Source of the DNA: Heliobacterium chlorum
GTDB taxonomy: Bacteria > Bacillota > Desulfitobacteriia > Heliobacteriales > Heliobacteriaceae
Assembly: GCF_014502795.1 (NCBI RefSeq)
Contig: NZ_JACVHF010000001.1
Location: 186,001 to 250,000, forward strand
Reading direction: 5' to 3'
DNA length: 64,000 nucleotides
In this document: piece by piece, positions 25,930 to 35,216 of the stretch
Position numbering within the stretch: the stretch's first letter is position 1
Layout of the letters: each line of letters starts with the position of its first letter
The notes under the pieces: generated by a model
What the model saw: only the letters and a program-made list of their open reading frames with translations
Databases searched by the model: none
Told to the model about the DNA's origin: nothing
Translations under genes and position numbers: made by a program

Positions 25930-27465
25930 ATGAATTGTAATGAAAAATCGATCATTATTATCGGTGCTGGGATTGCAGGATTGGCAGCTGGTATTTATGG
26001 GCAAATGAACGGCTATAAAACTACGATTTTTGAAATGAACCATGTTCCGGGCGGACTTGTAACGTCATGGAAACGTAAGGGTTACACATTTGATGGGGCT
26101 ATGGACTGGTTTATTGGGACAGGATTAAATGACAGAAGCAGCATCGTATGGAGAGAACTTGGGTATTTACAGGATAGGAAAATAGACTACTACGATGAGC
26201 TGTTACACGTAAGGGATAGAAACGGAAAACTGTGGACTTTATACACGGATCCTTCGATGCTTGAAGATCAGCTATTACAGCTAACCGATGATGAGGAAGA
26301 TAAAGAGAAGGTTAAAAAGCTTTGTAAAGATATTGCTAGATTTATCGAAGCCGCTCCACTGGACTTTCGAAAGCCTCAAACGCTTTATGAAGCTTCTGAT
26401 TATATGAAATTTGCGGAAGAATATGCGGATTGCATGGATATATTCATAGAATATAATCAGCTACTGGTCAGTGATTACGCCGACTCCTTTAAAGACCATA
26501 GATTGCGTGAAGTAATGACATACATGTTTTATGAGCCCGAGAGCCCCCATGTACCCTTCGTATTTATTTTTCAACTAGCGAGTATGTATAAGAAAACAGC
26601 AGGTTATCCACAGGGAGGAAGCTTAGGAGTATCGAATTTTCTCGAAGCTCGCTATAAGGAACTCGGAGGTAACATACAGTACAGAGCGACTGTTAAAAAG
26701 ATTATTACACTTGATGGAGTAGCGAAAGGGATCATCCTCGAGAACGGAACGAAGCATTTTGCTGATTATGTAGTGTCAGCTTGTGACACTCGCCAAGTAA
26801 TTTATGAAATGCTCGAAGGAAAATATGTCAATGATGCTATTGATAAATTGTATACTGAAGGGGTTATCCATGCATCTGTTCTTAAAGTCTATCTAGGGGT
26901 GGATAGGGACTTCAAAAATGAACCGGATGTTGCGGTCCATATGCTCAATGAGCCACTAGATATCCCAGGGCTGAATCAGAAAAGACCAAGAACTTCCCTT
27001 GTTTTGAGGCATTATTGCAACTTGGAATCGTCTTACGCACCTCCCGGGAAGTCTGTCATGGAGAGCTTCTTCTATTCCGGCTATGATTACTGGGGAGATT
27101 TGTATAATAAAGACCGTGAATTGTACAAAAAAGAAAAAGAGAGGATTGCTAGCATAGTTATTGATCAAATAGAGCGGATTTACCCTGGCACTAAAGAAAA
27201 AATTGAAGTTGTAGATGTAGTCACCCCGGTTACATACCAGCGTTATACGGGAAATCATAAAGGTGCCATCATGGGATGGATGGATGATACCACTATCGTA
27301 CCTGATTTGATGAAACAGATCGGTGCGACACTGCCTGGACTGAATAATTTTTATATGACAGGGCAATGGATTGTAACTGGCGGAATGATCAGAGCGGCCT
27401 CATCGGGCAGGTATGCCATAGAGCGCATATGTTTAAAGGATGGGGTTGAATTCAAAACAATATGA
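25930..27465 (+). CDS. phytoene-desaturase-like FAD oxidoreductase 2 (candidate PTM cyclase)
   Basis: 511 residues, clearly paralogous to the preceding gene along its whole length. FAD fold IIIIGAGIAGLAAGIYGQ, then PGGLVTSWKRKGYTFDGAMDW; C-terminal motif FYMTGQWIVTGGMIRAASSG. GTGAGG precedes the ATG by about 8 bases. The gene is visibly more AT-rich than the synthase, so it may have a different history from the synthase gene or have drifted. In PTM pathways with two such enzymes, each is thought to close one ring or act in sequence; which of the two acts first cannot be read here. Its TGA overlaps the ATG of the propeller gene. Confidence 0.88.
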   Translation: MNCNEKSIIIIGAGIAGLAAGIYGQMNGYKTTIFEMNHVPGGLVTSWKRKGYTFDGAMDWFIGTGLNDRSSIVWRELGYLQDRKIDYYDELLHVRDRNGKLWTLYTDPSMLEDQLLQLTDDEEDKEKVKKLCKDIARFIEAAPLDFRKPQTLYEASDYMKFAEEYADCMDIFIEYNQLLVSDYADSFKDHRLREVMTYMFYEPESPHVPFVFIFQLASMYKKTAGYPQGGSLGVSNFLEARYKELGGNIQYRATVKKIITLDGVAKGIILENGTKHFADYVVSACDTRQVIYEMLEGKYVNDAIDKLYTEGVIHASVLKVYLGVDRDFKNEPDVAVHMLNEPLDIPGLNQKRPRTSLVLRHYCNLESSYAPPGKSVMESFFYSGYDYWGDLYNKDRELYKKEKERIASIVIDQIERIYPGTKEKIEVVDVVTPVTYQRYTGNHKGAIMGWMDDTTIVPDLMKQIGATLPGLNNFYMTGQWIVTGGMIRAASSGRYAIERICLKDGVEFKTI

Positions 27466-28520
27466 TTACATCATTAACACCTATACAGACAATACAAACT
27501 ATTGGGGCCTATGCCTGTTCGGTTTTTACATTAGAGAAAAGTCAATGTATGGCCGTTGCTAATTGGTCTGACGGAAAAGACTATCATCAATATTCACGGA
27601 TATACAAATGGAAAGACGGAAAATTCAAAGAGATACAGGCTCTATTAACCAAAGGGGCTTGTGACATAGAAGCTTTTTCTATTGGAGAGAACAGATTTTT
27701 AGCTGTCGCTAACTATTTTGATGGTGAAAACTATACAATTGACTCAGTTATCTATCGGTGGAATGGTGCTTCTTTTGAACAGTTTCAAGAGATTACAACT
27801 AACGGTGCAGTCTGTTGGAAGGCCTTTAGTATTAATGATGAGAATTTCTTAGCCGTAGCGAACTCCTGTAATCATGCCGGTAATCACGTAGAGTCTGTTA
27901 TTTACAAGTGGAACGGTGATTGTTTTACTGAAATTCAGCGCATTCCAACAATCGGGGCCTTAGATTGGGAGTTCTTCACTATTGGTAGTAATAGCTATCT
28001 GGTTGTTGCCAATCATGCAGATGGTAAAAACAGTAGTGTCGACTCTAAAATATACCGATGGACAGGTAGTGAGTTTTTAGAACTTCAAAGCATTCTTACT
28101 CATGGCGCCCATGATTGGCTTTTTCTCGAAGTCGACAATAAACAATTTCTCGTAGTAGCCAATTGTAAGCAAGGGGAATCGTATAATGTTGATTCCGCTC
28201 TTTACTGCTGGAACGGTACGAGTTTCGAACCTTTTCAGTTTTTCCCCACTCACGGGATTCATGGCTGGGAATTTTTTAAGCATAACGGGAATAGTTACTT
28301 ATTTGCCTGCAATACTTTTGATGGAAAAAGTTCTTCGATTAAATCTGTGCTTTATAAGTGGAATGGTTCCCAATTCGTTGAAAACATGTTGGTGAATACG
28401 AATGCAGGAATAGACTGCAAAGCCTTTTTTGCCGATGGTATTACATACCTCGCCGTAATGCAGTGTTCTGATGGCACTAGTTATACCACAGATTCTGTTA
28501 TATTTCAGTTGGGTGAGTAA
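27462..28520 (+). CDS. seven-repeat EPTP/EAR-type beta-propeller protein
   Basis: 352 residues consisting of seven tandem repeats of about 49 residues and almost nothing else. The consensus is roughly IQxIxTxGAxDWExFxI, xxxYLVVANxxDG, xSYxVDSVIYKWNGxxFxE. This is the EPTP (EAR) repeat first described in LGI1/epitempin, predicted to form a seven-bladed propeller. No signal peptide or membrane helix is seen, so it should be cytoplasmic. The ATG overlaps the stop of oxidoreductase 2 (ATGA), implying translational coupling and a shared role. I know of no EPTP protein in a PTM pathway. It could scaffold the flavoenzymes, shape a reactive polyene, or bind the product for self-protection; none of these is shown. 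Confidence 0.88.
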   Translation: MITSLTPIQTIQTIGAYACSVFTLEKSQCMAVANWSDGKDYHQYSRIYKWKDGKFKEIQALLTKGACDIEAFSIGENRFLAVANYFDGENYTIDSVIYRWNGASFEQFQEITTNGAVCWKAFSINDENFLAVANSCNHAGNHVESVIYKWNGDCFTEIQRIPTIGALDWEFFTIGSNSYLVVANHADGKNSSVDSKIYRWTGSEFLELQSILTHGAHDWLFLEVDNKQFLVVANCKQGESYNVDSALYCWNGTSFEPFQFFPTHGIHGWEFFKHNGNSYLFACNTFDGKSSSIKSVLYKWNGSQFVENMLVNTNAGIDCKAFFADGITYLAVMQCSDGTSYTTDSVIFQLGE

Positions 28521-28538
28521 CATACGCTTGAAGTCAAA

Positions 28539-28577
28539 TAGGGAGAACCCCCTTGGCAAACAAGGGGGTTCTCCCTA
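28539..28577. terminator. perfect 17-bp hairpin closing the biosynthetic operon
   Basis: TAGGGAGAACCCCCTTG (28539-28555), loop GCAAA, CAAGGGGGTTCTCCCTA (28561-28577). It lies 18 bases past the propeller stop. The T-tract is missing, so it may be a strong pause, an RNA 3' end stabiliser or a weak terminator. Confidence 0.7.
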
Positions 28578-28616
28578 TAGGCTCAATTTATTGCTATATT
28601 TATCGTTGACGCCGGC

Positions 28617-28743
28617 TTATTTGTTCAGCCGAAATCGCTCTACCACTGCTTCAGACGGATGTGATATTTCCGTCAGTTTATTTGCCAATACGGCGGCTTC
28701 CTCTGATGAGGCGGCCACATCTTGAACGGTAGCAGTCTCAACA
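28617..28743 (-). pseudogene. C-terminal remnant of a methyl-accepting chemotaxis protein
   Basis: The minus strand encodes ETATVQDVAASSEEAAVLANKLTEISHPSEAVVERFRLNK and a stop. This lines up with the last residues of the chemoreceptor at 31226-33187 ([32 protein letters not shown]). Upstream of about 28743 the similarity ends, and the intact receptor at 28802 has a different C-terminus. A third receptor gene was apparently deleted down to its tail, perhaps by recombination between receptor paralogues. Confidence 0.75.
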
Positions 28744-28801
28744 AAGAGCCCTGTTCGGTCCGGTTTTGTTGTGGCTCTACGATGAGATTTTTGGTCTATG
28801 T

Positions 28802-30853
28802 CTAGATGATAAACTTTTTAATTATATCTGTTAAATCGGTGGACAGTTGTGCCATTCGTTGTGAGGTAGAACTGATATCGTGCATGGTGGCTGCTTGTTC
28901 TTCTGTAGAAGAGGATATGTTTAATACAGCTTGTGATGACTCTTCCGTAACGGTTGCGACATGATCAATAACTTGCATGACAGATTGTGCTTTTATTATT
29001 AGTTTGTCGGTGGACTCATTTAACTTACCGATTTCACCCAAAAAGGAAGTGATCGATTGAGATATCTTCTTGTAACCGTTACCGGCAGCATTTGCTATCT
29101 CTACTCCATCGACAATTTGTCGTGTACCTTCATTAATATTATCGGCAATATGGTTCACGGCCGATTGAACCGTCTTAATGCGGTCGGCGATTTGCTGGGC
29201 TGCTTGATTGGACTCATCTGCTAGTTTACTTACCTCGCTCGCTACAACACCGAATCCACGGCCCATTTCTCCAGCTCGGGCTGCCTCAATCGCGGCGTTC
29301 AAGGCAAGCATGTTTGTTTGGCCTGCAATCGATGTGATCATATCTACGATAGTACTAATTTCTCGGGAGCTTTTCTCAAGTGCCTTAATCTGTTCAACGT
29401 TATGTTGATTCGTCTCTGAAATTTGATTCATTCTGTTTACGGCATTTTGAATCAAAATATTGCCATTATCGGTTAAAGAGCTAGTTTCCCGTACGATATT
29501 TACTAGTCTTTCTCGTTCAGAATCTACGACTTGACTTATTTCGATCATTTCTGATGCAAGGTTTCTTGCCTCAAAAATATCTTGAGCTTGTTTTGAGGCG
29601 CCATCAGCTAAATCTTGAACGCTATGAGAGACTTCTTCTGATGCATCACTGATTTCCGTAAATGCTTTTGCTAAATGTTGAGATATTATTACGACGTCAT
29701 CAGACTGTTTGCGAATTTGTCTTATGATGGCCTTAATGTCGTTAATATTCGTGTTGATTGCGGATTGTAAATCTCCAATTTCGTCGTCCTTATTCTGGGT
29801 TTCATTTTGGAGAACATCTAAATTCCCGGCTGCTATTTCTTTCGCTAATCGAGATAAACGGACAATCGGTTGATATGTTAACCTCGTTAAGACAAGAGTA
29901 ACGGCGATATTAATCAGAAGAACGATTGTGATTTGAAGAGCCAATTTCTTTTGCATAGCTTGGTATGCGGAAGTGATATCTCGTAAGACCACTACACCGC
30001 CAACTTTTTGATTCCCCGCATCGAAAACGGGGAAAATTGCTTTTGCGAAGACCGAACCTTCACGGTTAATTTGCTCGAGCACCAGTCCGTCATCAGGCAG
30101 ATTATCGATAGCCTCCGCATAAGCAAATATATCTTCACTGTCCCTCGTCTTATCAACTAAAACTGACGACGATGAATTATTCCAATTGTTATCCAGCCCA
30201 TGGCTTTTTCTATTTTTAGCCCATTCTTGTTCATCCAAGTATTCTTTTTTAATAATCATGCCATAGTCGTATCCAGTTTGGTTCTTCAGAATACCAAGAA
30301 AATGGTCCACTTCTTCTCCCAATTCCATGTAGCCAATTAACTGTCCCTGATATCGGTAAGGAGCAACCACTCTCAAGGCAAAAGCAGTTTTTCCCAGTTC
30401 TAATCCGGAACTGAAGCCCTGTTTCTCGATCGCTTTACGATATGTAACTCGATTGATCACGTCGCCAAAATTATCTGGTTGATGAACCCGTAAAAAGGCA
30501 GTTTTATCCGGTTCCGCATTATGAAAATACCAATGGGTGATACGATACCGTTCTTTAAGTTGATTGTAGAGCGGTGATGTAGTCTTATAAAGTGCGTTTC
30601 GGTCACGTTGGATAAAGATTTGGGCAATCTGTGGATTATCCATTAAGGCATTCATCGTCGCTGACATCATGGACACGTCGCTGCTCACAAGATGTTCAAA
30701 ATTCTTTCTGGAAATCGTAATTTGTTCTCGACTATAAGCTGTTGCTTCATCATTATAGGATTTAATGATTAATGCTCCAACTGCAGAAGTACTGATAAAG
30801 ATCGAGATAATGGTAGCTAACAGGATTTTCTTTTTGATTGAGTAGTTTTTCAT
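28802..30853 (-). CDS. methyl-accepting chemotaxis protein (double-cache type sensor)
   Basis: 683 residues: N-terminal membrane helix ([22 protein letters not shown]), a large extracellular sensor to about residue 300, a second helix ([19 protein letters not shown]), HAMP and a signalling domain with the conserved hairpin tip [30 protein letters not shown]. The sensor contains [17 protein letters not shown] and [21 protein letters not shown], which I recall from the dCache_3 group. AGAAGG precedes the ATG. The product would feed CheA/CheW. The ligand is unknown. It lies next to the remnant of a different receptor. Confidence 0.92.
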   Translation of the reverse strand: MKNYSIKKKILLATIISIFISTSAVGALIIKSYNDEATAYSREQITISRKNFEHLVSSDVSMMSATMNALMDNPQIAQIFIQRDRNALYKTTSPLYNQLKERYRITHWYFHNAEPDKTAFLRVHQPDNFGDVINRVTYRKAIEKQGFSSGLELGKTAFALRVVAPYRYQGQLIGYMELGEEVDHFLGILKNQTGYDYGMIIKKEYLDEQEWAKNRKSHGLDNNWNNSSSSVLVDKTRDSEDIFAYAEAIDNLPDDGLVLEQINREGSVFAKAIFPVFDAGNQKVGGVVVLRDITSAYQAMQKKLALQITIVLLINIAVTLVLTRLTYQPIVRLSRLAKEIAAGNLDVLQNETQNKDDEIGDLQSAINTNINDIKAIIRQIRKQSDDVVIISQHLAKAFTEISDASEEVSHSVQDLADGASKQAQDIFEARNLASEMIEISQVVDSERERLVNIVRETSSLTDNGNILIQNAVNRMNQISETNQHNVEQIKALEKSSREISTIVDMITSIAGQTNMLALNAAIEAARAGEMGRGFGVVASEVSKLADESNQAAQQIADRIKTVQSAVNHIADNINEGTRQIVDGVEIANAAGNGYKKISQSITSFLGEIGKLNESTDKLIIKAQSVMQVIDHVATVTEESSQAVLNISSSTEEQAATMHDISSTSQRMAQLSTDLTDIIKKFII

Positions 30854-31225
30854 ACATATGACCTTCTCTCAAGTTTTTCACATAATTAAGCTAGGAGTTA
30901 TGTATAAATAACTAAAGCTTTGTACAGGGAATTTTTAACCGATAAAATTATTATAGCCCTTGCTCCTTGTCGTCACAATACATTAATTTACATTAAAACC
31001 TATAAGCTCAACAACGACCTCTAGATGGTATTTATTGGAAAAACCAAAAGTGCGACTATTTAGTTACACTGAGCTGTAATCTGACAGATATCAATAATTT
31101 ATTCTCTTTCCTAGCTTCTGCAGGTGCTTGGAATCGGGGATTGAATGGAAAAGAAAAGGCTATAGATATTCTTATTTGAATACCTATAGCCTTTTTCATT
31201 TTATTACCTGTTGTTATCGGGCTGT
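30854..31225. other. 372-base spacer between two chemoreceptor genes
   Basis: AT-rich and without a coding frame I trust. It contains the terminator of the receptor transcribed toward it from the right, and must hold the promoter of the receptor at 28802-30853; I see no hexamer pair that stands out. Confidence 0.4.
31148..31196 (-). terminator. intrinsic terminator of chemoreceptor 2
   Basis: Stem AAAAGGCTATAG (31154-31165) with CTATAGCCTTTTT (31184-31196), plus an inner GTATTC/GAATAT pairing. On the minus strand it is followed by TTCTTTTCC. Confidence 0.8.
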
Positions 31226-33187
31226 TTATACAAGCTGAAATCGCTCTACCACCGCTTGAGATGAATGAGATATCTGCGTCAGTTTATTCGCCGATGCAGC
31301 GACTTCTTCCGAGGAGGCGGCTACCTCCTGAGCGATAGCGGTAACAGCTTGGGTGGAAGAAGCGGCTTCGGTAGACTCTTTATATAGCTGCTGCAAGGAT
31401 GCTGAAGTGGTGAGCGCCATATCCATCTGACTATCGGCCCGTTGAATTACGCTGTCAAAGCGTTCCATCTGGCCTTTTAACAAAACCACCATTTGACGCA
31501 GTCTTTCCGTATTTTCTTGTGATTTATGATACTCGGCGTCGGCCAATCGATAGCCTTCGTCGATGGCGTGAACGGTGGCGTTGATATCGGCGCCGATTGC
31601 GGCGATGATCTTTTGAATTCGGGAGGCCGCTTGGCGAGATTCTTCGGCCAGTTTTCGAATTTCTTCGGCGACGACTCCAAAACCGAGTCCATATTCACCG
31701 GCTCGAGCCGCTTCAATGGCAGCGTTAAAGGCCAAAAGATTCGTTTGGTCCGTGATTTCCGTGATCACGTTCAGGATTTCTTCAATCCCTCGACTCTTTT
31801 CGTGAAGTTCCTTCGTTGTTTTCGAACCATGAAGCATCGTTTTCGCCGTTGATTCAGACAAGGCCTGTGCTTCTTGAATGGAGTTGGAGATGGCCTCTGA
31901 CAATTGGGTCAAATGAAGGCCCTCTTTTGAAGCGGCTCTTCCGTCCGCTACGATGTCTTGGGACAGTTTCGACAGCATTTCCACTTGCTCCACTGTCTCC
32001 GATAATTGGCGAGTTTGCAGAAGCAGGGTACTCGCCACGTCTTCGTTGCAGCGGGCCAAGTGGTCAGCCGCTTTTGCCGTCTGCTGGCAGGAACCGTTTA
32101 AATTGAGCGATTCTGTATGTAACGACTGTGAAGACTTCCGGATTTCTCCGATCAATTGTCGAAGCCCTAAAGACATTTCTTGAAAGGCATCGGCCAGTTG
32201 GCGCATTTCAGGTTCATGGTAATCGGCGGCGTTGAGAGCGACGGTCAAGTCTCCTGAGGCCAAATTCCGGGCATGTGCACCCATAGACTCCAGGGGAGAG
32301 GTTACGCGCCGAGCGAAAAAGGTCGAAATAATAAGGGAAAGAGCCGCGATTCCTAGCGACAGGCCGAGGAGTATGTACAGCAAATGCCGGATAGGGGCAA
32401 ATAGGGCTCGCTCATCGTCGCGCATTAATACGGTCAAGTGTGTAAAGTCAGAAGTCAGGAGGGTCGCTACATATTGGGTACCGTCTTCTTTATAGTCTGC
32501 CTCTCCAGAAGCGTTTGCAGGAGGCAACGCATAGTTGCTGGAAGCTCCGATGTTTTTCTTTTCTGGATGATAGAGTAATTTCTGCTGGCTGTCTACGACG
32601 ATGATCTTATTGTCGGCAAAGGGATCTAATTCTTTCATCCGTTCAATAAAGGAATGGATGACGTCGTCGATACGAACATAACCGGCAAGGACACCGACCA
32701 GCTTATCCCCTTCGGTGATTGGTACGGATATAGCCAAGATGGGCTTTTGTGTGACTTTACTGACGACGGGAATACCGATGACAGAAGATTTTCTTTCCTT
32801 GATTATCCCTTGTACATAATCTCGTTCAAAAACGTTGACCTTCCCGTCGTTGTTGGAACGAACGATTTGCATTCCCGAAGTATCTATGATGACAAGAGAA
32901 TCCATGTCCGGAAAGACGTTGGCAAAGGATTCGAGGAGAGATTTTTGCTGCTCCGGGTCCATGCTTTTAATCTTTGGTAGATTTGACAGCTGCGTTAGTA
33001 GATTCCGGCGCTCTTCGATGGATTTGTTCAGATCTCGCAGCAGGCTGTTCGCCCAAAGGGATTGGTTTTGTCGAATTTGCGCTTCCAAGGAAGTACTGGC
33101 TGAGTCGTAAAAAATATAACCGAGAAGCAAAAGCGGCAATAGGGAAAACAAGGCTAGACTGATAGTGAGTTTAGATTTAAGGCTCAC
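31226..33187 (-). CDS. methyl-accepting chemotaxis protein (dCache_1-type sensor)
   Basis: 653 residues from GTG 33187, chosen because AAGGAGGT lies at the right distance; the open frame extends to 33262 without a site. Membrane helix [21 protein letters not shown], extracellular sensor with [22 protein letters not shown] and [24 protein letters not shown] (dCache_1-like), second helix [27 protein letters not shown] and the signalling tip [30 protein letters not shown]. The C-terminus ends VVERFQLV and has a matching remnant at 28617-28743. The ligand is unknown; dCache_1 receptors often bind amino acids, but the full amino-acid motif is not evident. Confidence 0.93.
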   Translation of the reverse strand: MSLKSKLTISLALFSLLPLLLLGYIFYDSASTSLEAQIRQNQSLWANSLLRDLNKSIEERRNLLTQLSNLPKIKSMDPEQQKSLLESFANVFPDMDSLVIIDTSGMQIVRSNNDGKVNVFERDYVQGIIKERKSSVIGIPVVSKVTQKPILAISVPITEGDKLVGVLAGYVRIDDVIHSFIERMKELDPFADNKIIVVDSQQKLLYHPEKKNIGASSNYALPPANASGEADYKEDGTQYVATLLTSDFTHLTVLMRDDERALFAPIRHLLYILLGLSLGIAALSLIISTFFARRVTSPLESMGAHARNLASGDLTVALNAADYHEPEMRQLADAFQEMSLGLRQLIGEIRKSSQSLHTESLNLNGSCQQTAKAADHLARCNEDVASTLLLQTRQLSETVEQVEMLSKLSQDIVADGRAASKEGLHLTQLSEAISNSIQEAQALSESTAKTMLHGSKTTKELHEKSRGIEEILNVITEITDQTNLLAFNAAIEAARAGEYGLGFGVVAEEIRKLAEESRQAASRIQKIIAAIGADINATVHAIDEGYRLADAEYHKSQENTERLRQMVVLLKGQMERFDSVIQRADSQMDMALTTSASLQQLYKESTEAASSTQAVTAIAQEVAASSEEVAASANKLTQISHSSQAVVERFQLV

Positions 33188-33517
33188 CGGAATACCTCCT
33201 TCATGAAGTTTATAAGCGGCTAGTTTCTTCGGATGATAAATAAAAGAACAAGTGAAAAACACTTGTTCTCGACTTTGAGATGGAATAGTTTAGATTTCCA
33301 TTATTGACGAGTCATATCCATTTTACGGTTTTAAAATCGTCTCGTCAAGGATGAAAAGGGACGTATCTTGAATACCGAAGGGAATCATGAAGTGATATTC
33401 GGTGAAAAAAATGATAAAAAAGCAAGGCACAGTAAAAGTCATTCGTTTGCTTTTACTGTGCCTTTTTTATACTTGTTGTTTAGTTGCTTTTCCCGGAGTT
33501 AGTTTGAACGGTCTGAA
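33188..33517. other. 330-base spacer upstream of chemoreceptor 2
   Basis: Contains an inverted repeat TTGACGAG (33304-33311)/CTCGTCAA (33341-33348) with an inner ATTTT/AAAAT pairing, of unknown role, and the terminator described at 33424-33464. No gene is seen. Confidence 0.4.
33424..33464 (-). terminator. strong terminator downstream of the ferredoxin gene
   Basis: AAGGCACAGTAAAAG (33424-33438) pairs perfectly with CTTTTACTGTGCCTT (33450-33464); A-runs on the left and T-runs on the right make it usable in both directions. Confidence 0.85.
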
Positions 33518-34288
33518 TTAGGTTCTATTGACGATGCGTCCGTCTGTACCGATCGTAACGACTTGCCAGGGGATGACTTTACCGCTTGCGGCGAGAGCCT
33601 TCTTCACGGAGTTCACAATTCCGCCGCAACAAGGCACTTCCATCCGGAGCACAGTCAAGCTTTGGATGTCGTGGGCGTTTAAGATTTCGGTCAGCTTTTC
33701 GGCATATTCAACGGCATCCAGTTTTGGGCAGCCGATCAGGGTGATTTTGTTTTGCATGAAATCTTGATGAATCCCGGCATAGGCGAATGCGGTGCAATCG
33801 GCGGCGATCAACAGTTGGCAATTGTCGAAAAAGGGAGCTCGCGGCGATACCAGTTTTAATTGACAGGGCCATTGGCGCAGTTGCGATTCCGCGCCGGTGG
33901 CATTTCCTTCCTTTGCACCGTGGCCGATGTTAGGTGGCACTGCGGATCCGTGAGGGGCCTTGGCTTCTTTCATTGGCAATCTTTCAAAAACTCGAGCCTG
34001 TGTCCCAGGGCAGCCACAGGGAATCGGAGCCGCTGTGTGGCCCTTTTTCGCTTCTTCCATGCGCTGTTTCACAGCAACCTCATCGAAAGGATCGGCCTCC
34101 CGCTCCTCTAAAGTGATAGCGTTGGTAGGACACTCGGGAAGACAGTCGCCGAGACCGTCGCAGAAGGCATCAGAGACCAGTTTTGCTTTTCCGTTAATGA
34201 GTTGAAGGGCTCCTTCGTGGCAGGCGGTGATGCAAAGCCCGCAACCGTTACATTTTTCCTCGTTGATCGTGACGATTTTTCGTTTCAT
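33518..34288 (-). CDS. 4Fe-4S ferredoxin-like protein
   Basis: 256 residues. The N-terminus is a two-cluster ferredoxin: CNGCGLCITACHEGAL and, at about residue 43, CDGLGDCLPECPTNAI. The remainder (residues 80-256) has several Cys (PCGCPGTQ, ADCTAF, IGCPKLD, EVPCCGGI) and resembles the C-terminal region of anaerobe ferredoxins often found beside hybrid-cluster protein or nitrosative-stress genes; it may bind a further cofactor. It is divergent from a Crp/Fnr regulator with a palindrome between, so redox- or nitric-oxide-linked control is likely. The electron partner is unknown. Confidence 0.85.
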   Translation of the reverse strand: MKRKIVTINEEKCNGCGLCITACHEGALQLINGKAKLVSDAFCDGLGDCLPECPTNAITLEEREADPFDEVAVKQRMEEAKKGHTAAPIPCGCPGTQARVFERLPMKEAKAPHGSAVPPNIGHGAKEGNATGAESQLRQWPCQLKLVSPRAPFFDNCQLLIAADCTAFAYAGIHQDFMQNKITLIGCPKLDAVEYAEKLTEILNAHDIQSLTVLRMEVPCCGGIVNSVKKALAASGKVIPWQVVTIGTDGRIVNRT

Positions 34289-34331
34289 ATTGTTTATCCT
34301 CCTTAGGATTGTTTGCTTTTACATCTACACT

Positions 34332-34372
34332 ATAATAAAATTGGGTGAAAAAATCGGTAGCCATGGCTACCG
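34332..34372 (-). promoter_or_regulatory. palindromic Crp/Fnr-type operator with minus-10 box
   Basis: CGGTAGCCATGGCTACCG (34355-34372) is a perfect 18-base palindrome. On the minus strand TATTAT lies at 34337-34332, separated from the palindrome's edge by 17 bases, and there is no good minus-35. The palindrome's centre would fall close to minus 40, the class II position for Crp/Fnr activators. The divergent regulator at 34476 is the obvious candidate to bind it. Confidence 0.55.
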
Positions 34373-34475
34373 AGAAGTCTTGATCTAGAAAATGATTACG
34401 TGTAAATGTAAACGGTGACCCTGGTCGGCAAGGAAGATATACAGGACAAGTGAAAGCCAAGGGAGCAAAACACAA

Positions 34476-35216
34476 ATGGAACAGATTGAGCTAATGAAGC
34501 AAATCAAACGGGATGGGCTGACGGATCTTACCGAAAAGTCCCGTCTTTTATCCCAATGTGCGCTCTTTCAAGGAATTGGACCGGTGGTAATCAACGAAAT
34601 GCTGAATTGCCTTGAGCCCAAGAGCTACCGCTATCAAAAGAACGATACCATCGCTTTGGCGGGAGAACCTTTTGAGAGTATTGGTGTCCTGCTCAAGGGG
34701 GAGGCCTTGGTTATCAAGGAAACGGCCGCAGGCCACCGATCCATGATGGCACTGCTTCGTCCAGGCGATCTTTTTGGAGAAATCGTCGTCTTTTCTAAGA
34801 ACTCGGTCTGGCCTGCCACTGTCATCGCTCAGGAAGACAGCCAGGCTCTGTTCATAGCCCGGCGAAAGCTGACCAGTCAATGTGAACAGAGTTGTACCTG
34901 GCACCGGACGATCATCGAAAATATGCTCAGGATCATTTCTGACAAAGCCATGATGCTGAATAAAAAAGTGGAGTACTTGACGATTAAGAGCATGCGGGGG
35001 AAGCTGAGCACCTTTTTCTTGGAACAGCATCAAAAAGCAGGTACAACCACGTTCCGTCTCCCTATGAAGAGGAACGAACTCGCTGACTTTCTGAATGTCT
35101 CCCGGCCATCCATGTCCAGGGAAATGGCTCGCATGCGCGAGGAGGGGTTAATTGACTTTCATCTGGAGACGGTCCGAATCATCAATGCTGAAGCGCTGCG
35201 AGAGATGGGCGAATGA
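34476..35216 (+). CDS. Crp/Fnr-family transcriptional regulator
   Basis: 246 residues: cyclic-nucleotide-binding-like beta barrel (LFQGIGPVVINEML, LLKGEALVIKETAAGH, LLRPGDLFGEI), dimerisation helix, then a winged helix-turn-helix with MKRNELADFLNVSRPSMSREMARMREEG. I do not see the four-Cys iron-sulfur arrangement of FNR, so it may sense heme-bound NO, a small molecule or redox state by other means. Regulators of this branch (HcpR/NssR-like) often control hybrid-cluster and ferredoxin genes. It probably activates the divergent ferredoxin gene through the 34355-34372 palindrome. Confidence 0.9.
   Translation: MEQIELMKQIKRDGLTDLTEKSRLLSQCALFQGIGPVVINEMLNCLEPKSYRYQKNDTIALAGEPFESIGVLLKGEALVIKETAAGHRSMMALLRPGDLFGEIVVFSKNSVWPATVIAQEDSQALFIARRKLTSQCEQSCTWHRTIIENMLRIISDKAMMLNKKVEYLTIKSMRGKLSTFFLEQHQKAGTTTFRLPMKRNELADFLNVSRPSMSREMARMREEGLIDFHLETVRIINAEALREMGE

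Noticed and set aside
24351-27465. Carotenoid biosynthesis (true phytoene desaturases)
   Set aside because: No phytoene synthase or other carotenoid genes are near, whereas a PTM-type synthase is adjacent and the propeller gene is coupled.
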